A model generated the notes under the pieces. That model had not been told where the DNA came from and did not search any database. It was given only the letters and a program-made list of their open reading frames with translations. Below are positions 24,903 to 38,602 of a stretch of 64,000 nucleotides of DNA, one piece after another. Source of the stretch: Setaria digitata (Eukaryota > Nematoda > Chromadorea > Rhabditida > Setariidae); the NCBI GenBank assembly GCA_003640385.1, contig RCAB01000006.1, positions 124,001-188,000 on the forward strand, written 5' to 3'. Every line of letters starts with the position of its first letter. Positions within the stretch are counted from its first letter, which is position 1. The translations under genes and the position numbers were made by a program.

Positions 24903-27900
24903 CTAGAAGGGGCGCCATAGTCTATAGCCACAACAATTTGTTTTTGGATACTCTCGATCAGCATTACAATGGTTACTACTAGACGTGTTATCTCGAAGTA
25001 AACTTGCTTTTCCGCAGTGATCGGTCCCCAAGTTTACTTCAAATTGAGCTGGAATATGTGAAGTGTCTGTCATGCACCCAACGCTAAAAAAGATTAATAA
25101 CAACACAAACAAAATAATAATAGGTTGCTGCTTCTTTAAAATTAAAGAAAATTTTCATTTCTCAATAAAAGATGTATTTTAAATGGATGACTTGATTACT
25201 GAACAGTTATCAACCAAATTTTTAGAACATACAGCAGCATCAGTATAATATAATTTCAGATTTTGTTCGGAAATATTATCAACTTCAGTGACAAAACCTT
25301 ATGAAAGATAAATTATTAAAATTAAAACAAAAAATTATTCTTCTGGCAATAGAATTATAAGCTTATGGATGACCGATCATCGGAATAGTGCTCACTATAA
25401 TGTGTACATTAAATACAGCAGTAAATCAAAGGCTAATATTTCGTCAATTCCTTATTCTGAAAAACATTTGAATTTCGAAAGCGCCGTTGGCTCTAATCCT
25501 CTCAAAACCAACGCACTTGAAAATTATAACTCTCCCTCGTGATTAGTAGCCCAGCCCAGTAAATCTTCAACGTTTTTTATAGCTGCTAAGAAAAAGGAAA
25601 GAAGTTTCAGCAGAAAAATCAGAAATATCACGCAGTTCATCTTCCTAAAATCGCATATTGAAAACTTTAAGCTTTAGTTAATATATTGTTTGTTTTCCTA
25701 AATTGTACTGTGCAAATTTTTGGCTCCTATCCTTCCCAACAAAATGACATAACAACATTTATCTTTCTTCATGCAAACAGGAAACACTTCCATTCTGAGT
25801 TTATTTTACAGAACAATACCATGTCACAAATAATTTAATCCTAAAAACTAACAACTTTTGGGAAGGACGATATAAACATTAATGGAGGCTTAGTTAAACT
25901 GATAACTGCGAGGTAATCAGGCTTTTTAAGGGTCTTCTTGACCGAAGTGGTTGTTTCTGATGTTAAAAGTTTGATGTTTATTTTAGCTCATTAATAACTT
26001 TAGTGCAAAAGATATTCAACTGAATCGAACATCGTCTCAAGGAATGTAGAGATCAGATACCCATTTGATTTCTCATTTCATTTTGTCAACCATTGTGGTC
26101 AAAAGTTTTTGCTTAAAATATTCGTTAGTAATGGATTTGTAAAAGGGCAAAGGATTTCAGTAAAACTGAAGGATTCTTGTTTACCTGGCTCTGTGATTCG
26201 CTATTCGAGAAGTTGAAGGTTGTATCACTGATGTTTGTTGGTGATTGCTGCATGCAGGATTGTTGTAATGCACATCGCTTGTAACAGTACAATCCCAGGG
26301 CAATGATTCTACTGACATCCTGTAGACTTGCATTGCAGACGAAGGGCTATGGCCTTTTGGTCGTAACTTCTCGGTTGCACGAGAATTCTCATAAATTTGA
26401 GATTGGTCTTCCAAACACTTCAAGATAAACTCTGTGTTGCTTTTCGCTTCCTGTGATTTACAGGTTTTATTACATTAGTACAAAATTTTGTTCATTTCCT
26501 GCCGATAACATTTCAAATTTTGGTTAACCATAAAAAAATTTTGAAGGGATTTTCTGAGAAAGATAACGCAACAAAATCGGTTAAGACTTGTTTTATTTTT
26601 TTTATAAATCAAATAATTTAGAATAGATTTCAGCTCCATGAGTTGTCAAAACTATTTCAATGACTATCAAAATTCTTTTAAGTTTCGGATAAGAAGTTGA
26701 AAAGATATTTGAAGTTATTTTTTAGAAGTAACGTCAATATTTAAGGCACTGCCATTGCAATGATTACCTTCATGTTTAGTTCACTGATAAGTAATCGCAA
26801 TCGGGCAGTTAGGTGATTTGTAAGGCGATTATTGTATTCTCGGAAATCAGCTGGCCAGTTGTGCAGTGTGGTGTAATTTTGAATTTCACGCACACAATCT
26901 GAGAAACCATCGACAAAGTATGGTAGCGAAAGTGACTGTTTCATTTCTGAAAATAACTGCAAAGATCATCCTTGAACCTACATTACAGTATCTTTACCCC
27001 ATCAATAGGTTCAAGCCTATTCGAATTCACTTAAAACTATCATGATTTTTAATCCAAGCATTCTCATCTTTATTTTTCTTTGAATGTCAAATAGAATTAA
27101 AGTTGTCTTTCAACTTTTATTTTACAAATTGATATTCTCAGTTTTCTTAAAGAAACTAACTGTTGTGAGTGGCAACACGTCTTCGCAACTGTTTAATATA
27201 TGCGACACTCATCTCCAAAATATCTGCTTTCTCCCATTTAGAATGGCTTGGCGACTTGAAAATTGTTAAGAACAAACATGTTAGCAAACAGTTGAAAACC
27301 AGAAAATTAAGTTGGATTAGTCATTGCATTTTCCAAGATCTGAATTTAAGATCCGGAATTTTATTTGACTGTCTTTAGTCTGTGATTCAAGAAATTTGGA
27401 TACGCTGTTTCCTCAAATTTTGGAGCAGTTAGGAATCTAAAAACTCCAGCCATAAATATTGAGAGGAAAATGTCAAGGAATTCAACTAAGGAGATGTGAA
27501 CTAATGTTAAAATAAATTGGACTGAAGCAACAGATGTTTAAAAAATAACTCCGTTTTTAATATCATCAACTAGGATTTGTTTCATTTCAAAAAGGCACTT
27601 GTTGATTCGTGCTCTTCGTTTTCTTTCCATCAGTGGTTTGTTAGCCTGGAAAGCCTTGTAAAAAAACAATAAGCAGGATAATTTTTTTTTTTCCTTTTCT
27701 TTTTTTTTTTGGGGAGGGAAACTTATTTGAAAATAATAGAGATCTGTAATTTCTGAAGCAGTTATTTCTCGTTATTTTTTATGTTGAAATGAATTTCTTG
27801 AAAGCAATTTAATATCAGAACAACGAGTCAAAATCTTCTGGAAGTAATTGGTGTAGAAATTAGATATTTTTAATTCAACTTCAGCTCGATAACCTTTTTT

Positions 27901-27953
27901 ATCAAAACTTTTTCCTGTTCCGAATCTGATTTTTCGATATCGGTTCGTAACAT
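24903..27953 (-). CDS. Hairy/Enhancer-of-split (HES) bHLH-Orange transcriptional repressor
   Basis: This is a nuclear DNA-binding repressor, predicted 291 aa. Exons: 27953-27894, 27645-27550, 27254-27161, 26946-26768, 26450-26185, 25083-24903; all phases agree. The basic region (KPLMERKRRARINKC, about residues 23-37) has the proline found in HES basic regions, and helix 2 reads WEKADILEMSVAYIKQLRR. An Orange domain follows at about 97-140 (VDGFSDCVREIQNY and NRLTNHLTARLRLLISEL). The C-terminus is LWRPF, a variant of the WRPW tetrapeptide that recruits Groucho/TLE co-repressors. The first exon is short, acidic then basic, and rests on its ATG, a phase-compatible GTTATC donor and proximity. The basic region and the Orange domain make the family assignment firm; which C. 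elegans gene (for example lin-22) is orthologous was not decided. Intron 5 is about 1.1 kb. Confidence 0.93.
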
Positions 27954-28193
27954 TGAATGATGCTTCACTGCCACTTTTTGAAAAGTTCCACTTTAGCAGT
28001 GTGTGACTATAAATCGGTTTAATAAGTGCAATTGACTTAATTTGCCCTAATTAAATTGATTCTCACAAACAATTGAGCTTAATTATGATGACATACAATT
28101 ATTTCAGCAAAAAAGCATTGATTTCAGGAAGCCATGCTGCAGAAAAAATATGCGCTTAAGGTCAACTGAATTACAAACACTCATTCCTATATA

Positions 28194-28728
28194 TGAACTT
28201 CATGGACTTCTATTTTAACTTATTTTCTTTTTTTTACTTTCTGCGGCAAAAAAAGTTATGGGAAAACCGTAGAAATCTTTCTAGTTTTCTTGGAAGTTTG
28301 TGCTTAAAAAGTCATTTTGTGAAAGATAAGTTAAAAGAACGTCGACAACTGTCCAAATTCTTTAAATTTTTGAGAAAACCAAAAATTTTTGACAAAATTT
28401 CAAATAACCGAACCCACAACTACTGTACCACATTATCATTTTAGTTTGATTTTTATAGTTCAGTAATTTTCTGAAATTTAAAAGAGCAGAATTTGTGAAG
28501 AAAAAGAGTGTGAACGAAACCATGAATCTGTCTGTAGCAATGAAGTTGCTTTCAATCCTGAAGAATCATCAATCCAAGAGATAAATGACATAGAAAATAA
28601 ATCTAAATGGAAATTGCGCTTAGCAGACTATTTTCAAAAATCATGTCAGTTGGGAAATGTAAGTAAATGAACGTTTTTTTTTTTGCAACATTTGTGTTTA
28701 GAACTCATTTTGGATTTGGAGGGAATAA
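28194..28728 (+). CDS. Small hypothetical gene, divergent from the HES gene; last two exons supported
   Basis: The terminal part is convincing. A 57-codon stretch (28488-28658, acceptor near 28484) ends in a consensus GTAAGT donor and joins in phase to 28702-28728 (acceptor TTTAG), where it stops after FWIWRE. The peptide is acidic and cysteine-containing (ICEEKECERNHESVC and KWKLRLADYFQKSCQLGN). A lysine-rich open stretch from an ATG at 28194 to about 28440 may supply the N-terminus, but I could not find a phase-compatible junction to the next exon. The family is not recognised. The gene starts only about 240 bp from the HES start codon, so the two may share a promoter region. Confidence 0.4.
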
Positions 28729-29600
28729 AGAAATAAATAAGGAACTCAAATGACTGAAAATGGAATTCCATGAAAGGTGTTCTCACAACCTTCTAGGAGT
28801 TGTCCGTCTGAAATCTGTGGTACCTGAGCACAAGATACTAGTTTGACTGAACAGGTTTGTCACTGTTTCATGTAAATAAAAAAAGTTGAAAGTCTGACAT
28901 AACAAATCTTGGAGTTATACATCAAGATAACAATTCTGGGATAATCATACATAATTCAGAAACTGTAATGATAATGTGCCATAAGCACCTTATAAAAAGT
29001 AAAGTCTGGTCTTCTTGAGTTGAAGATTCATAAGCTGTTGATGAGAAAGTAATATTTATTCTTCACGACGTTTGACAAGATGGAGAGTGAGGAGAAAGAC
29101 AGGTCCACATTGTCCTGGTAATATTTTTTTTTTTGTTTTATTTTTCTCATTCAAACCGTTAACTATTAACTTCAAATTATTCTGATTCTTAATCTAAATA
29201 AAATAGAAGAAATTCGTATATCTTCATTCCATCATTATGTTTTTTGTTGTTGTTAGTCCAATGAGATGTAAAATTTGTTTTCTAGACTAGATCTAGAATC
29301 CCAATTTGGATCTATGAATTTCTACAAAGAGATTAGGAAGATTCTATTATTTTTGTAAAACAAAACTGCAATAATTCTAGCGACAGTGATTATTCTGATT
29401 ATAATAATGATATTAATTACGATTATAATGAAATAATAGTAGTAGAAATAAGAGCTACTGTGATTACGATGGTGGCAAGACACCATTGTCAGTATTGTCT
29501 AAAATACTGTTAATGAGTATGATTTTCACGAATCAGGTTAATAGTTGTGGCAAGCGGGACCCCAAAGGTTTACGGTAGCAGCCATAGCATTATAAATAGT
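28729..29600. other. Intergenic stretch
   Basis: No gene is supported. The sequence is AT-rich with ATT/AAT-type simple tracts around 29395-29450. Confidence 0.5.
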
Positions 29601-29603
29601 TGA

Positions 29604-30285
29604 ATGACACCGAAGAAGTTCCGTAGAGTTTACAGGGGAAGAGGTGTTGGAAGGAAGAGATATGTGAACAGTGACAATGATGACATGAATAATACTGATG
29701 GAGAAGAGGTGAGAGAAGGTAAGAGATGAAATGAATTCTGTTAAAGGCCATTTCGAAGATGTGACCATCGACGACACTACCAAGTTCGTCACCGATAACG
29801 ATGGATCTGAAGAAGACAGGGAATGAATAATTGCAGGAGTGCTCCGTGGGCAACTTACGGGTGATGCGATGCTCATTTGCCATAAGGCAGATGATTTATC
29901 AGGCATTACTGATCAGATGAATCTGATAAATGATTTGTACACTGTAGGCACACTTATTCATTCCATCGCTTCTTCTCTACACCGTATCAGACTGAAGTTC
30001 CTAGTCCATTTGCTTCATTCAGTTCATTTATTTACTTTCTTTCTTTGTCACTTCAAGCTTTATGTTAGCGGTAACATGAATATCTCGACATGTTACAAAG
30101 TAATTTTTATTCACTTACTAGACATTTATCTTGAATTCATTGATAAGGCTCATAAGTACTTTTACGCTATTTTGTATGGTAAGTACTATCCTGAAGTAAT
30201 ATTGACCAAATTAGTCCTGTTCAGACGCTTATTCAAAATAATAGAAAAGTTACGGAAAGAAAATGTAAAAAGTCAATCACAATAG
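29604..30285 (+). pseudogene. Broken or unusually spliced coding stretch, unknown family
   Basis: A basic N-terminal peptide (MTPKKFRRVYRGRGVGRKRY) begins at ATG 29604. After an acidic segment the good coding signal moves to another frame around 29710. It then continues as VRDEMNSVKGHFEDVTIDDT to a TGA at 29824, and beyond that TGA the same frame stays open to 30283-30285 (for example GVLRGQLTGDAMLICHKADD). Base composition is clearly less AT-rich than the flanks at 29540-29900. Explanations are a decayed gene with one frameshift and one stop, or a tiny 28-nt intron (GTAAGA to TTAAAG, 29719-29746) with the protein ending at the TGA. The antisense strand also shows a long serine-rich frame, which I regard as a shadow. 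Confidence 0.3.
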
Positions 30286-31097
30286 TCTTTCTTTTCATTA
30301 AAAAAACTTTCCTACTGTATTTTTTGGTTATCTTCGGAATATTTAAATTTGTACCTGCACAACTTATTTAGTAATAATTAGATGGTTGGGAATTCCCTAA
30401 CATAACTTTGAGGGGATCAAAAATATTTTTCAAATAATGGAAAATAAATGTCCATGCATGCAAGAATATTCGTGAGGAAACTATATATAACGTCAGATTT
30501 TTATTTTGTACATAGTTTGGAGCAAAAAATCACTACTTTTTACAATAAAATTTCTTCCATTTTGTTCAGAAGTGATTTGGAGTTGTACCAAAAACAGTTT
30601 GAGTGACATTTCAGTTTTCCTCCGAATATTTTTTCTTCATTCTATTAATAATTTCAGCCTTATAAAGGACGTTGGTTACAAAGCTTATAAACATACAATG
30701 ACAAGACAATAGGCAGTGAAAAAAAAGTTTATGAAGTAAAAATTCGCAGAACACCAATCGTTTTGAGCATTACTTCTGGTGAAGTATTATTATCCCTAAT
30801 GTATGGTACTGAAGAGACTTTAGTTATTAAAAGATTTTGATGCTATTTTCGGAATTGATCTATAGAATACTCCTATGCAAAAAAATTTTATAAACTCTTT
30901 TAAAAACTAAAAAACTTGATGAAAAAAAAAATATTAGTCCAAAGTCCCAGATATGGTCCAATAGATGATAGGCTTTGGAAAACAGATCGGACTACGAGCT
31001 TTTTAATCGTAGTAATGATGTTAAAAATAGTGAAGCAAACTCCAAGAACTGAAATAAATATGGATAAAAACTATATTTTATCCGATATATATATATA

Positions 31098-31127
31098 TTC
31101 TAAAACATATATATATATGTTTTAGAA
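31098..31127. repeat. Perfect 30-bp palindrome
   Basis: The half-site TTCTAAAACATATAT is followed immediately by its exact reverse complement. It is flanked on the left by a (TA)n tract. Confidence 0.9.
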
Positions 31128-33322
31128 ATTTGACATAAAATTAGGAATGACGATATTTCAGTCTCACAGATGATAGCGTGATAGCAGTAACAGCAATCAC
31201 AATAATTTTCAGTACATATTTATTGTTTTTGGTGTAGCTAGGAGATAAGCCGAACCCGACCTTTTATTGTACAAATTTACAGTGATTAATTAAATTTCCC
31301 AAAAGAAAAAAAAAAAAAAAAAAACTGTCTCGGATCCTAAAGCAAGCGACACAAGCTGTTGTAGAAATACCTAAAACAAGTTTCCGCAAACAGCGCAATC
31401 TGATGTCACCAGTCCATGCATCCATTTCAACATTTAATTTGTCAATCTATTACTCTTTTTGTTTGGTAAATATTCATATACCAATAATTTAAAAATTTTT
31501 GAAAAAACACCACTTCCTATAAAGACTTAAGCATTCATAATCTTTCCTAACTTAAATTAAAGGAAGATTAGTAGTTTCAACAGATTCTTTAAATTTGGGA
31601 CTTAGACACTTTTTATATATTTTTGAGGGCTCAGCAATGAAGTTGCATTTCCAAATGCTCCAATATTATAAAACAATATTTAACAAATTTTCATCTTTAA
31701 GATGTTTTCTCCCACCATTCCTTCGGATTAAGAAAAAGCCTATTTGCTAACTTCCTTACACATTAAAAGATATAAATATCTAATTACTAAAGACGGAAAC
31801 CATAGATTTCAAGACTTCGCTGCTCCTGATGAGATTCCGATCTACAGAGGATGTTGAAGGCACTGGAAATGAATATGTAGGCACAGAGGATCAGAACGAT
31901 ATTTATTATCAGTATGCTAAATCTGACCCTCGTTCATTAGAACTAATAATGGTACATTTGAGTGACAAATTGCTGTTTCTGTACGCCCAGTCAATCTCAG
32001 TAGTTCTCGATTCGATATGGCTATTGCAGCATCGTACTGCTTCTGCTTAATTGACATCATTTTCGACTTACAGCTTTTGGGACATATACACCTTCCTTGC
32101 TTAGTAAGATTCAAATCCGATTACAGTTAATTTTGGAACTGCTAGGAATATCGTGCAGAAATCTTCTCTTTTGATTCAATATTACTATACCTGAAGCAAA
32201 ACAATGTAAATGCAGCTAACTTAGGGCAATTAACTCAAAAGCAAATGTAATTGGCGAAAATTTGTAGAACAGGTTTGGGTATCAGTTCATAAAGTGTCGA
32301 GAAGTGCTTCATGTCCCAACTTAAGTCTGAAATCCCACTGCAGCAAAATTCCGAGCAGGACATCACGCGTGGTGAGAGTCGCGCTGTAATGATTTGTATC
32401 TTAATAGTAACTAATTCATCCTACAAGTAATGCTGCAATCTACAAACTTAATAGTAATATTTCACATCCACTGCCTATACGAACTCACAACATAAAATTG
32501 CGACTCACGGTTCCAGAACGGATTGTCCCGGACCTTTAATTCACCCTGTTTTCATTTTTGCAGGACACAGTGAACAAATTATGCAAGTATATATTCTTCT
32601 GATATAATGTCGCAAGTTGTACATAATATTTGAATGCACATTGGGTAGATTGATAACTTCGTAACACTGAAAAAATTTCTTTTTCTTAGCATAACAGCTA
32701 ACAAAAGTTTGCAGAAAAACAAAACAGAACAACAGTACAAAAACCGTGGTGTAGAAAGGCATCATGTTACAGCGCAACAGATTCACATGTTGACTGTTTA
32801 CTAATAAGGGACAAAAGAGTTTTTGTTGTGCGGATGAGGTTCATAAATATTTAGTTTGTAAAGACATAAAAATGTCTCGGAGACAAAAGAAACTTGAAAG
32901 GTATAAATAAGCAAAACATGATATAAACGAATGAAAAAGAAAATCAGAAAAATAAATATTTAATTTAAAATAGAACAAACAGCAGGATTTTCGTCAGTAT
33001 ACTAGATTCAATTGTTCCTGCAGCAAAATGAAGTTCTGGAAATTTATTTTTTTTTTCGTCTGGAAATTTAAAGTGCCAAAAATTAAAAGCAATAGGATGG
33101 CAAAAATTGCAAAATAAATTATAATCATGTCAACAATTCTATAAATCATAAGAAACCAAGCGTGGCAGCGTAATAAACAGAAGCACTTCTTTCGACGATA
33201 ATTCAAGAACTAAAATATTTTTACTAATGACAAACTCCTGTGCGATTACCGAGAAAATTATAGAAAAAATAAGTAAGTAATTATTAGGATCGCAAGTAAG
33301 ATGCACAACATTTATAAAAGTT

Positions 33323-33323
<1 letters not shown>

Positions 33324-33353
<30 letters not shown>
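33324..33353. repeat. Poly(A) run, 30 bases
   Basis: An uninterrupted run of A lies about 260 bp beyond the rap-1 stop codon. As rap-1 is on the minus strand this is poly(T) in its sense, so it is not the rap-1 poly(A) tail. No target-site duplication was seen around it. Confidence 0.85.
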
Positions 33354-33356
<3 letters not shown>

Positions 33357-33613
33357 TATGGGTCGACAGAAATTTATGCAATCGATGACTTTACATGGAG
33401 ATGGTGTTCACACATCTAGTTTGAAAGGCACACCGCTGATAAAACAATATAACGGAAGAGTGTAAACTAAGCAGACATAACGTTGCTATATTTGTGGTGT
33501 ACTTTTAACAGCACTGGCCATCCCGGAAAATTCCTTGGAAATGTTTGCTGAATAAATTTTGTTGGTAGGAAGCTCTTCAGGAAGAACATCATTTTTGGAG
33601 AATAAATACGATG

Positions 33614-35056
<1,443 letters not shown>

Positions 35057-38000
35057 CGTCCGAAAGAAGTATTCTTGAAATCAGCCACTACTCACTCTAT
35101 ATTTTCTATCTGGAAAAGCTAAGTTTAAGAATTACGAAAGGAATTTTTCATGGCAAACACCTGAACTAAAAGTGCGGAAGAGATTTTCTTTAAACAAAAT
35201 TACTCGTCTGAAACGATTTTCACATTTCGCAAGCAACGACAAGACAGGCAATTTTAATATAAAGACTATAATACAATAAATCCTTATACAAAACGTTTAA
35301 CTTCTTATTCATAAAACAAAATGTTACTCGAATTTTATCTTCCAATCCATGAAGAGCAAGAAGCAAAAGTATCTCAACAACTAAAGCAAGGAAGCGCTCC
35401 AACGTGATACTCTTCAAAGAAAGTGTTTCCGGCATCCCCAATAAATGAACCATTATTTCTTTGCTAACTTTGATAGACAACACTTTCACAAGGCAAGCTG
35501 TTTTCAAATCAACTTACTGGAAGTTTTTAACGCATAATATTTACTACTGCACTAGCAAAGACACCATAAAATAGTTTTGGATTTATTCTCTATCTACATG
35601 AAATCAAATTTGGTGTAAAAATGGAATGACGAGGAAGACGGAAAAACTCTACCATAACAAATTTTAAACATTTACAGAATCAACTCATCTTTAATTCACA
35701 CAGATGCGTACGTGAACAAAAGTTCTATTCCCAATTCTGACCCCTCAACCCATACCCAATTCAAACTCGAAATTTCAAGCTGATCAAGCACAAGTGTTAA
35801 TGCCGCACCTCCAACTGAGCTAATTTTTGCATACCGCTCCAACATTAACTAGATGTAACATGCACAGTGTGCAAAATATGAACTCATTTGTAAGGGGAAT
35901 TTTGTAATGCTCACACCTTGCATCTTGTTTCCGTCCCATGTTAGACTGTGGGCACTAACATCTAGTTAATGTTGGAGCGGTATACGAAAAGTGCAGACTA
36001 GTTCATCTGCTTCATCTAATTCAGTTTACTCCAAGTTATAGTGATGTCGCGGCCGATGAATTGGTAGTGTAAGATTTCAGGAAGTTACATCTGAATGTTT
36101 TTCCAGCTGCCATAATTTCAGAACCATTCTAAAACATGAGAGGGATATTCCAGAAAAAGAGCTCTAGCTTAATTCACTCCCAAGCAAAGCACTACTGTGC
36201 AAGCTCAATTCCGAGAATATACAGCAAAATAACGACGACAGGTGCATATGCAGTGCAAGGATCATCATAATACTTTCGCATTGCAATAAAAGAAAGTGAA
36301 AGATTGAGATGTGACATATAGATTAAACGCTCTGGAGACGAGCCATAATGACCGTTCAGGGTAACAAATATTGCCTGTTCGGATGGGTAATAACCAATCA
36401 TTCTGAATACACATAAGGTATCACAACGGTCGAGAATGCACTGTAATAACAGGCAAAAGCACTTTAACCAAATGCTTTTTAATACTGATATCTCCTTCTG
36501 TCCACACTGTTAGTACCTTTTCACAGACATAAAGTAATTCACGTTCTATGCCCGTGAAGTTATCTTTTCCCCTTTTTTCCTCCTCACACATGGTTTTAAA
36601 AGAGGTCAGTCAGTATCTATTACTTTACATTGTCTTTTCATGTTTCTATCCTACTGCGTGTGGTGCCCTTTCATGCTAATGTTGCATTACTATTGTGAGC
36701 AAAGTAATTGGTAGTCTTAACTAGGCAGTATGTTGATTCTCGAGAAGCACCATGCCATTCAAAAAAAAAAAAAACAAATGAAATAATTGACACTAATTTA
36801 ATTAATCAGTAGTGTCTATCCCATGGGAAACGATTAGCACAAGCGCTACAACAAATCTCCGTGTTAACCTTAAAAACCAGTACTTCGATCCATCAAATCT
36901 GCTGAGACTTTTTCCTTTGATGACCGGAATCGCTCCGAAAACTGCAAGTATAGCAAACGGGGAACAGTAAACACGCAATCCAATAGACAGAGCAAGTTAA
37001 CAATGTCCTGTCCATTTTTACTACTGTTGATCGTGGTTATATCTTAAATTCTTCTCTGGTTTTTTAAATTTTTACTGTTATCATTTGTCCAACTAGATGT
37101 TGACCCGATGACCCTATCCGAATGCTTCAGCGATGGTGATTTCCCAATGGAAATTTCCCGTGTCAATCATGCGGCTACTGATCAACCAATCACACAAGAC
37201 ACTTTGCTAGATTTCGCTTTGTTAATCTTTGTCCCTTTGCCTCGAATCTTAAAAATTTGAGATTACTGTGTCTCTATGTTGTTTAAATGATGAACCACCA
37301 TTCATAGAATGTGGTGAAATCCTTGAACACGAACGTCAAATACATTTTTTCCCTCTTCATTTATTACTTGATCAGATCTGCGTTGGAAAAAAGAATCAAA
37401 ATAAGTTTGGTATTTAATCATGCACATTTGGTAATCCAGTAGAATCTCGAATTCCAGACCTGCGCATGAAATTTGCAAAAAGAGAGATGCAGGGAAATAA
37501 CAGTTTTGACCTTTTTTCCAGCTGAGAAATTGCTTTTAGCCATCTTCGCTCACTTGAATAATCACACTGATATAGCAAAAAATATTGGATGGAACAAAGG
37601 GGGAACTCGAGTCCAACCACGAAAAAATTCGAAACACTTGTAGTAAAAGCATACGAAAAACTGGAGTTTCTACATGCTTTGTAAATTAAGTTGAGAATAT
37701 CTGAAGCAGTTGAGATGTCCAAGAATTATACTGAAGGTGCACTAATAAATATTTACTTCTTGAAATGTGTAGTAAAAAAAAATAATTCGTACGGGACTTC
37801 CGTAATAAGTGTTTTCAACTACTATATTTCGGAAACCGTAAAATGTGTTCGTCGGCAACCAAATAAACCATCAGAAATTATATCAAAAACTGAACAGGAA
37901 AAAAGTGGAACCATAGTTAAATAATGCATACAAATCATCTCGATGAAACTTAGTGTTTCCTAGAATATCAATAGGACAGAACTAAATGATGCAACGCTAA

Positions 38001-38602
38001 TATCAAAATTTAAGACCATGGAAAATCTCGAATTTTCAGAGCGTTTTCCAAGACAAAAAATTCTCGAAGAAAATACACTTCCGGAAGCGGCAGTTATAGC
38101 GGTAAAAGTTGTGTGCAAAATGAGCGTGTAGGAAGAGAACACAATGAGAAATAACGACAAAACCTGGAAGTAAAGCTCATTTTGGTGTTCAATTCCATAA
38201 CAGACCTTTTTTAGCTGATTGCGGTCGAAAAAAAAAAAACGTGATTATTATTCTATATTAAGAAAGATTTGAAGTGAAAAGCATTATCAAAACCAGACCA
38301 CTGAATTTCTTGCATCCTAAACCTAACAGCCTCAATTTTTCAGCCAGATTAACGCAAAGAAATTTTACCGCAAAATCAAGCTAATCTAGTTCATCAACTT
38401 AAAAGTCAACTATTGGAAGCATTAGCCCAAACAACAGCGTTAATAATGTAATGCAGCCAAAGAAGTCCAAAGCATTTATAAAATGGAACTTCCAATGTCC
38501 ACTTATTGCTGATTTGTACCAAAAAGAGAGACATCCTCAAACACTTGATTATAAATCCTAAAAAAAAAGAGTTGCAGAAAAAGTGCTCTTTGATACAAAT
38601 AA
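35057..38602. other. Intergenic stretch between rap-1 and cap-1
   Basis: No gene is firmly supported. It holds the MITE-like hairpin at 35831-35983. Two minus-strand frames, at 37722-37414 (about 100 codons) and 36401-36192 (about 70 codons, after a TATTCAG), are open but unlike any family I know. The promoter of rap-1 should lie near 35.1 kb. Confidence 0.45.
35831..35983. mobile_element. MITE-like element with 26-bp perfect terminal inverted repeats
   Basis: ATACCGCTCCAACATTAACT and the following AGATGT (35831-35856) are repeated exactly in reverse complement at 35958-35983. The two arms are separated by about 100 bp that is not palindromic. Similarity of the arms continues imperfectly for about 10-15 bp outward (TTTTTGC versus the complement of CGAAAAG). 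The size of about 150-180 bp and the lack of coding capacity fit a non-autonomous DNA transposon. A clear target-site duplication was not identified, so the exact borders are open. Confidence 0.7.

Larger units (their letters stand above)
30289..33613. other. Mostly non-coding stretch
   Basis: This is largely AT-rich and empty. One less AT-rich patch at 31815-31955 reads TEDVEGTGNEYVGTEDQND on + after a CAAG acceptor-like site, and another at 32330-32390 is unusually GC-rich; neither could be joined into a gene. It contains the perfect palindrome at 31098-31127 and a 30-base A run at 33324-33353. Confidence 0.45.

Noticed and set aside
29538..29906. 122-codon serine-rich frame on the minus strand
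   Set aside because: It is antisense to the more protein-like plus-strand segments (charged, lysine/glutamate-rich), and Ser/Thr/Pro-rich composition is typical of an antisense shadow.
33480..33550. Extra terminal exon for rap-1 ending in QCC
   Set aside because: Reading through the apparent GTAAGT at 33664 gives a complete Rap tail with a CAAX box, so no further exon is needed.
36192..36401. Short minus-strand protein with hydrophobic C-terminus
   Set aside because: A possible acceptor precedes it, but there is no upstream exon, no family match and the length is within chance.
37960..38160. Neuropeptide precursor on the minus strand (hydrophobic start, one LGKR site)
   Set aside because: Only a single dibasic site, no repeated peptide, and a hydrophobic C-terminus; one GKR in a short AT-rich frame is not evidence.
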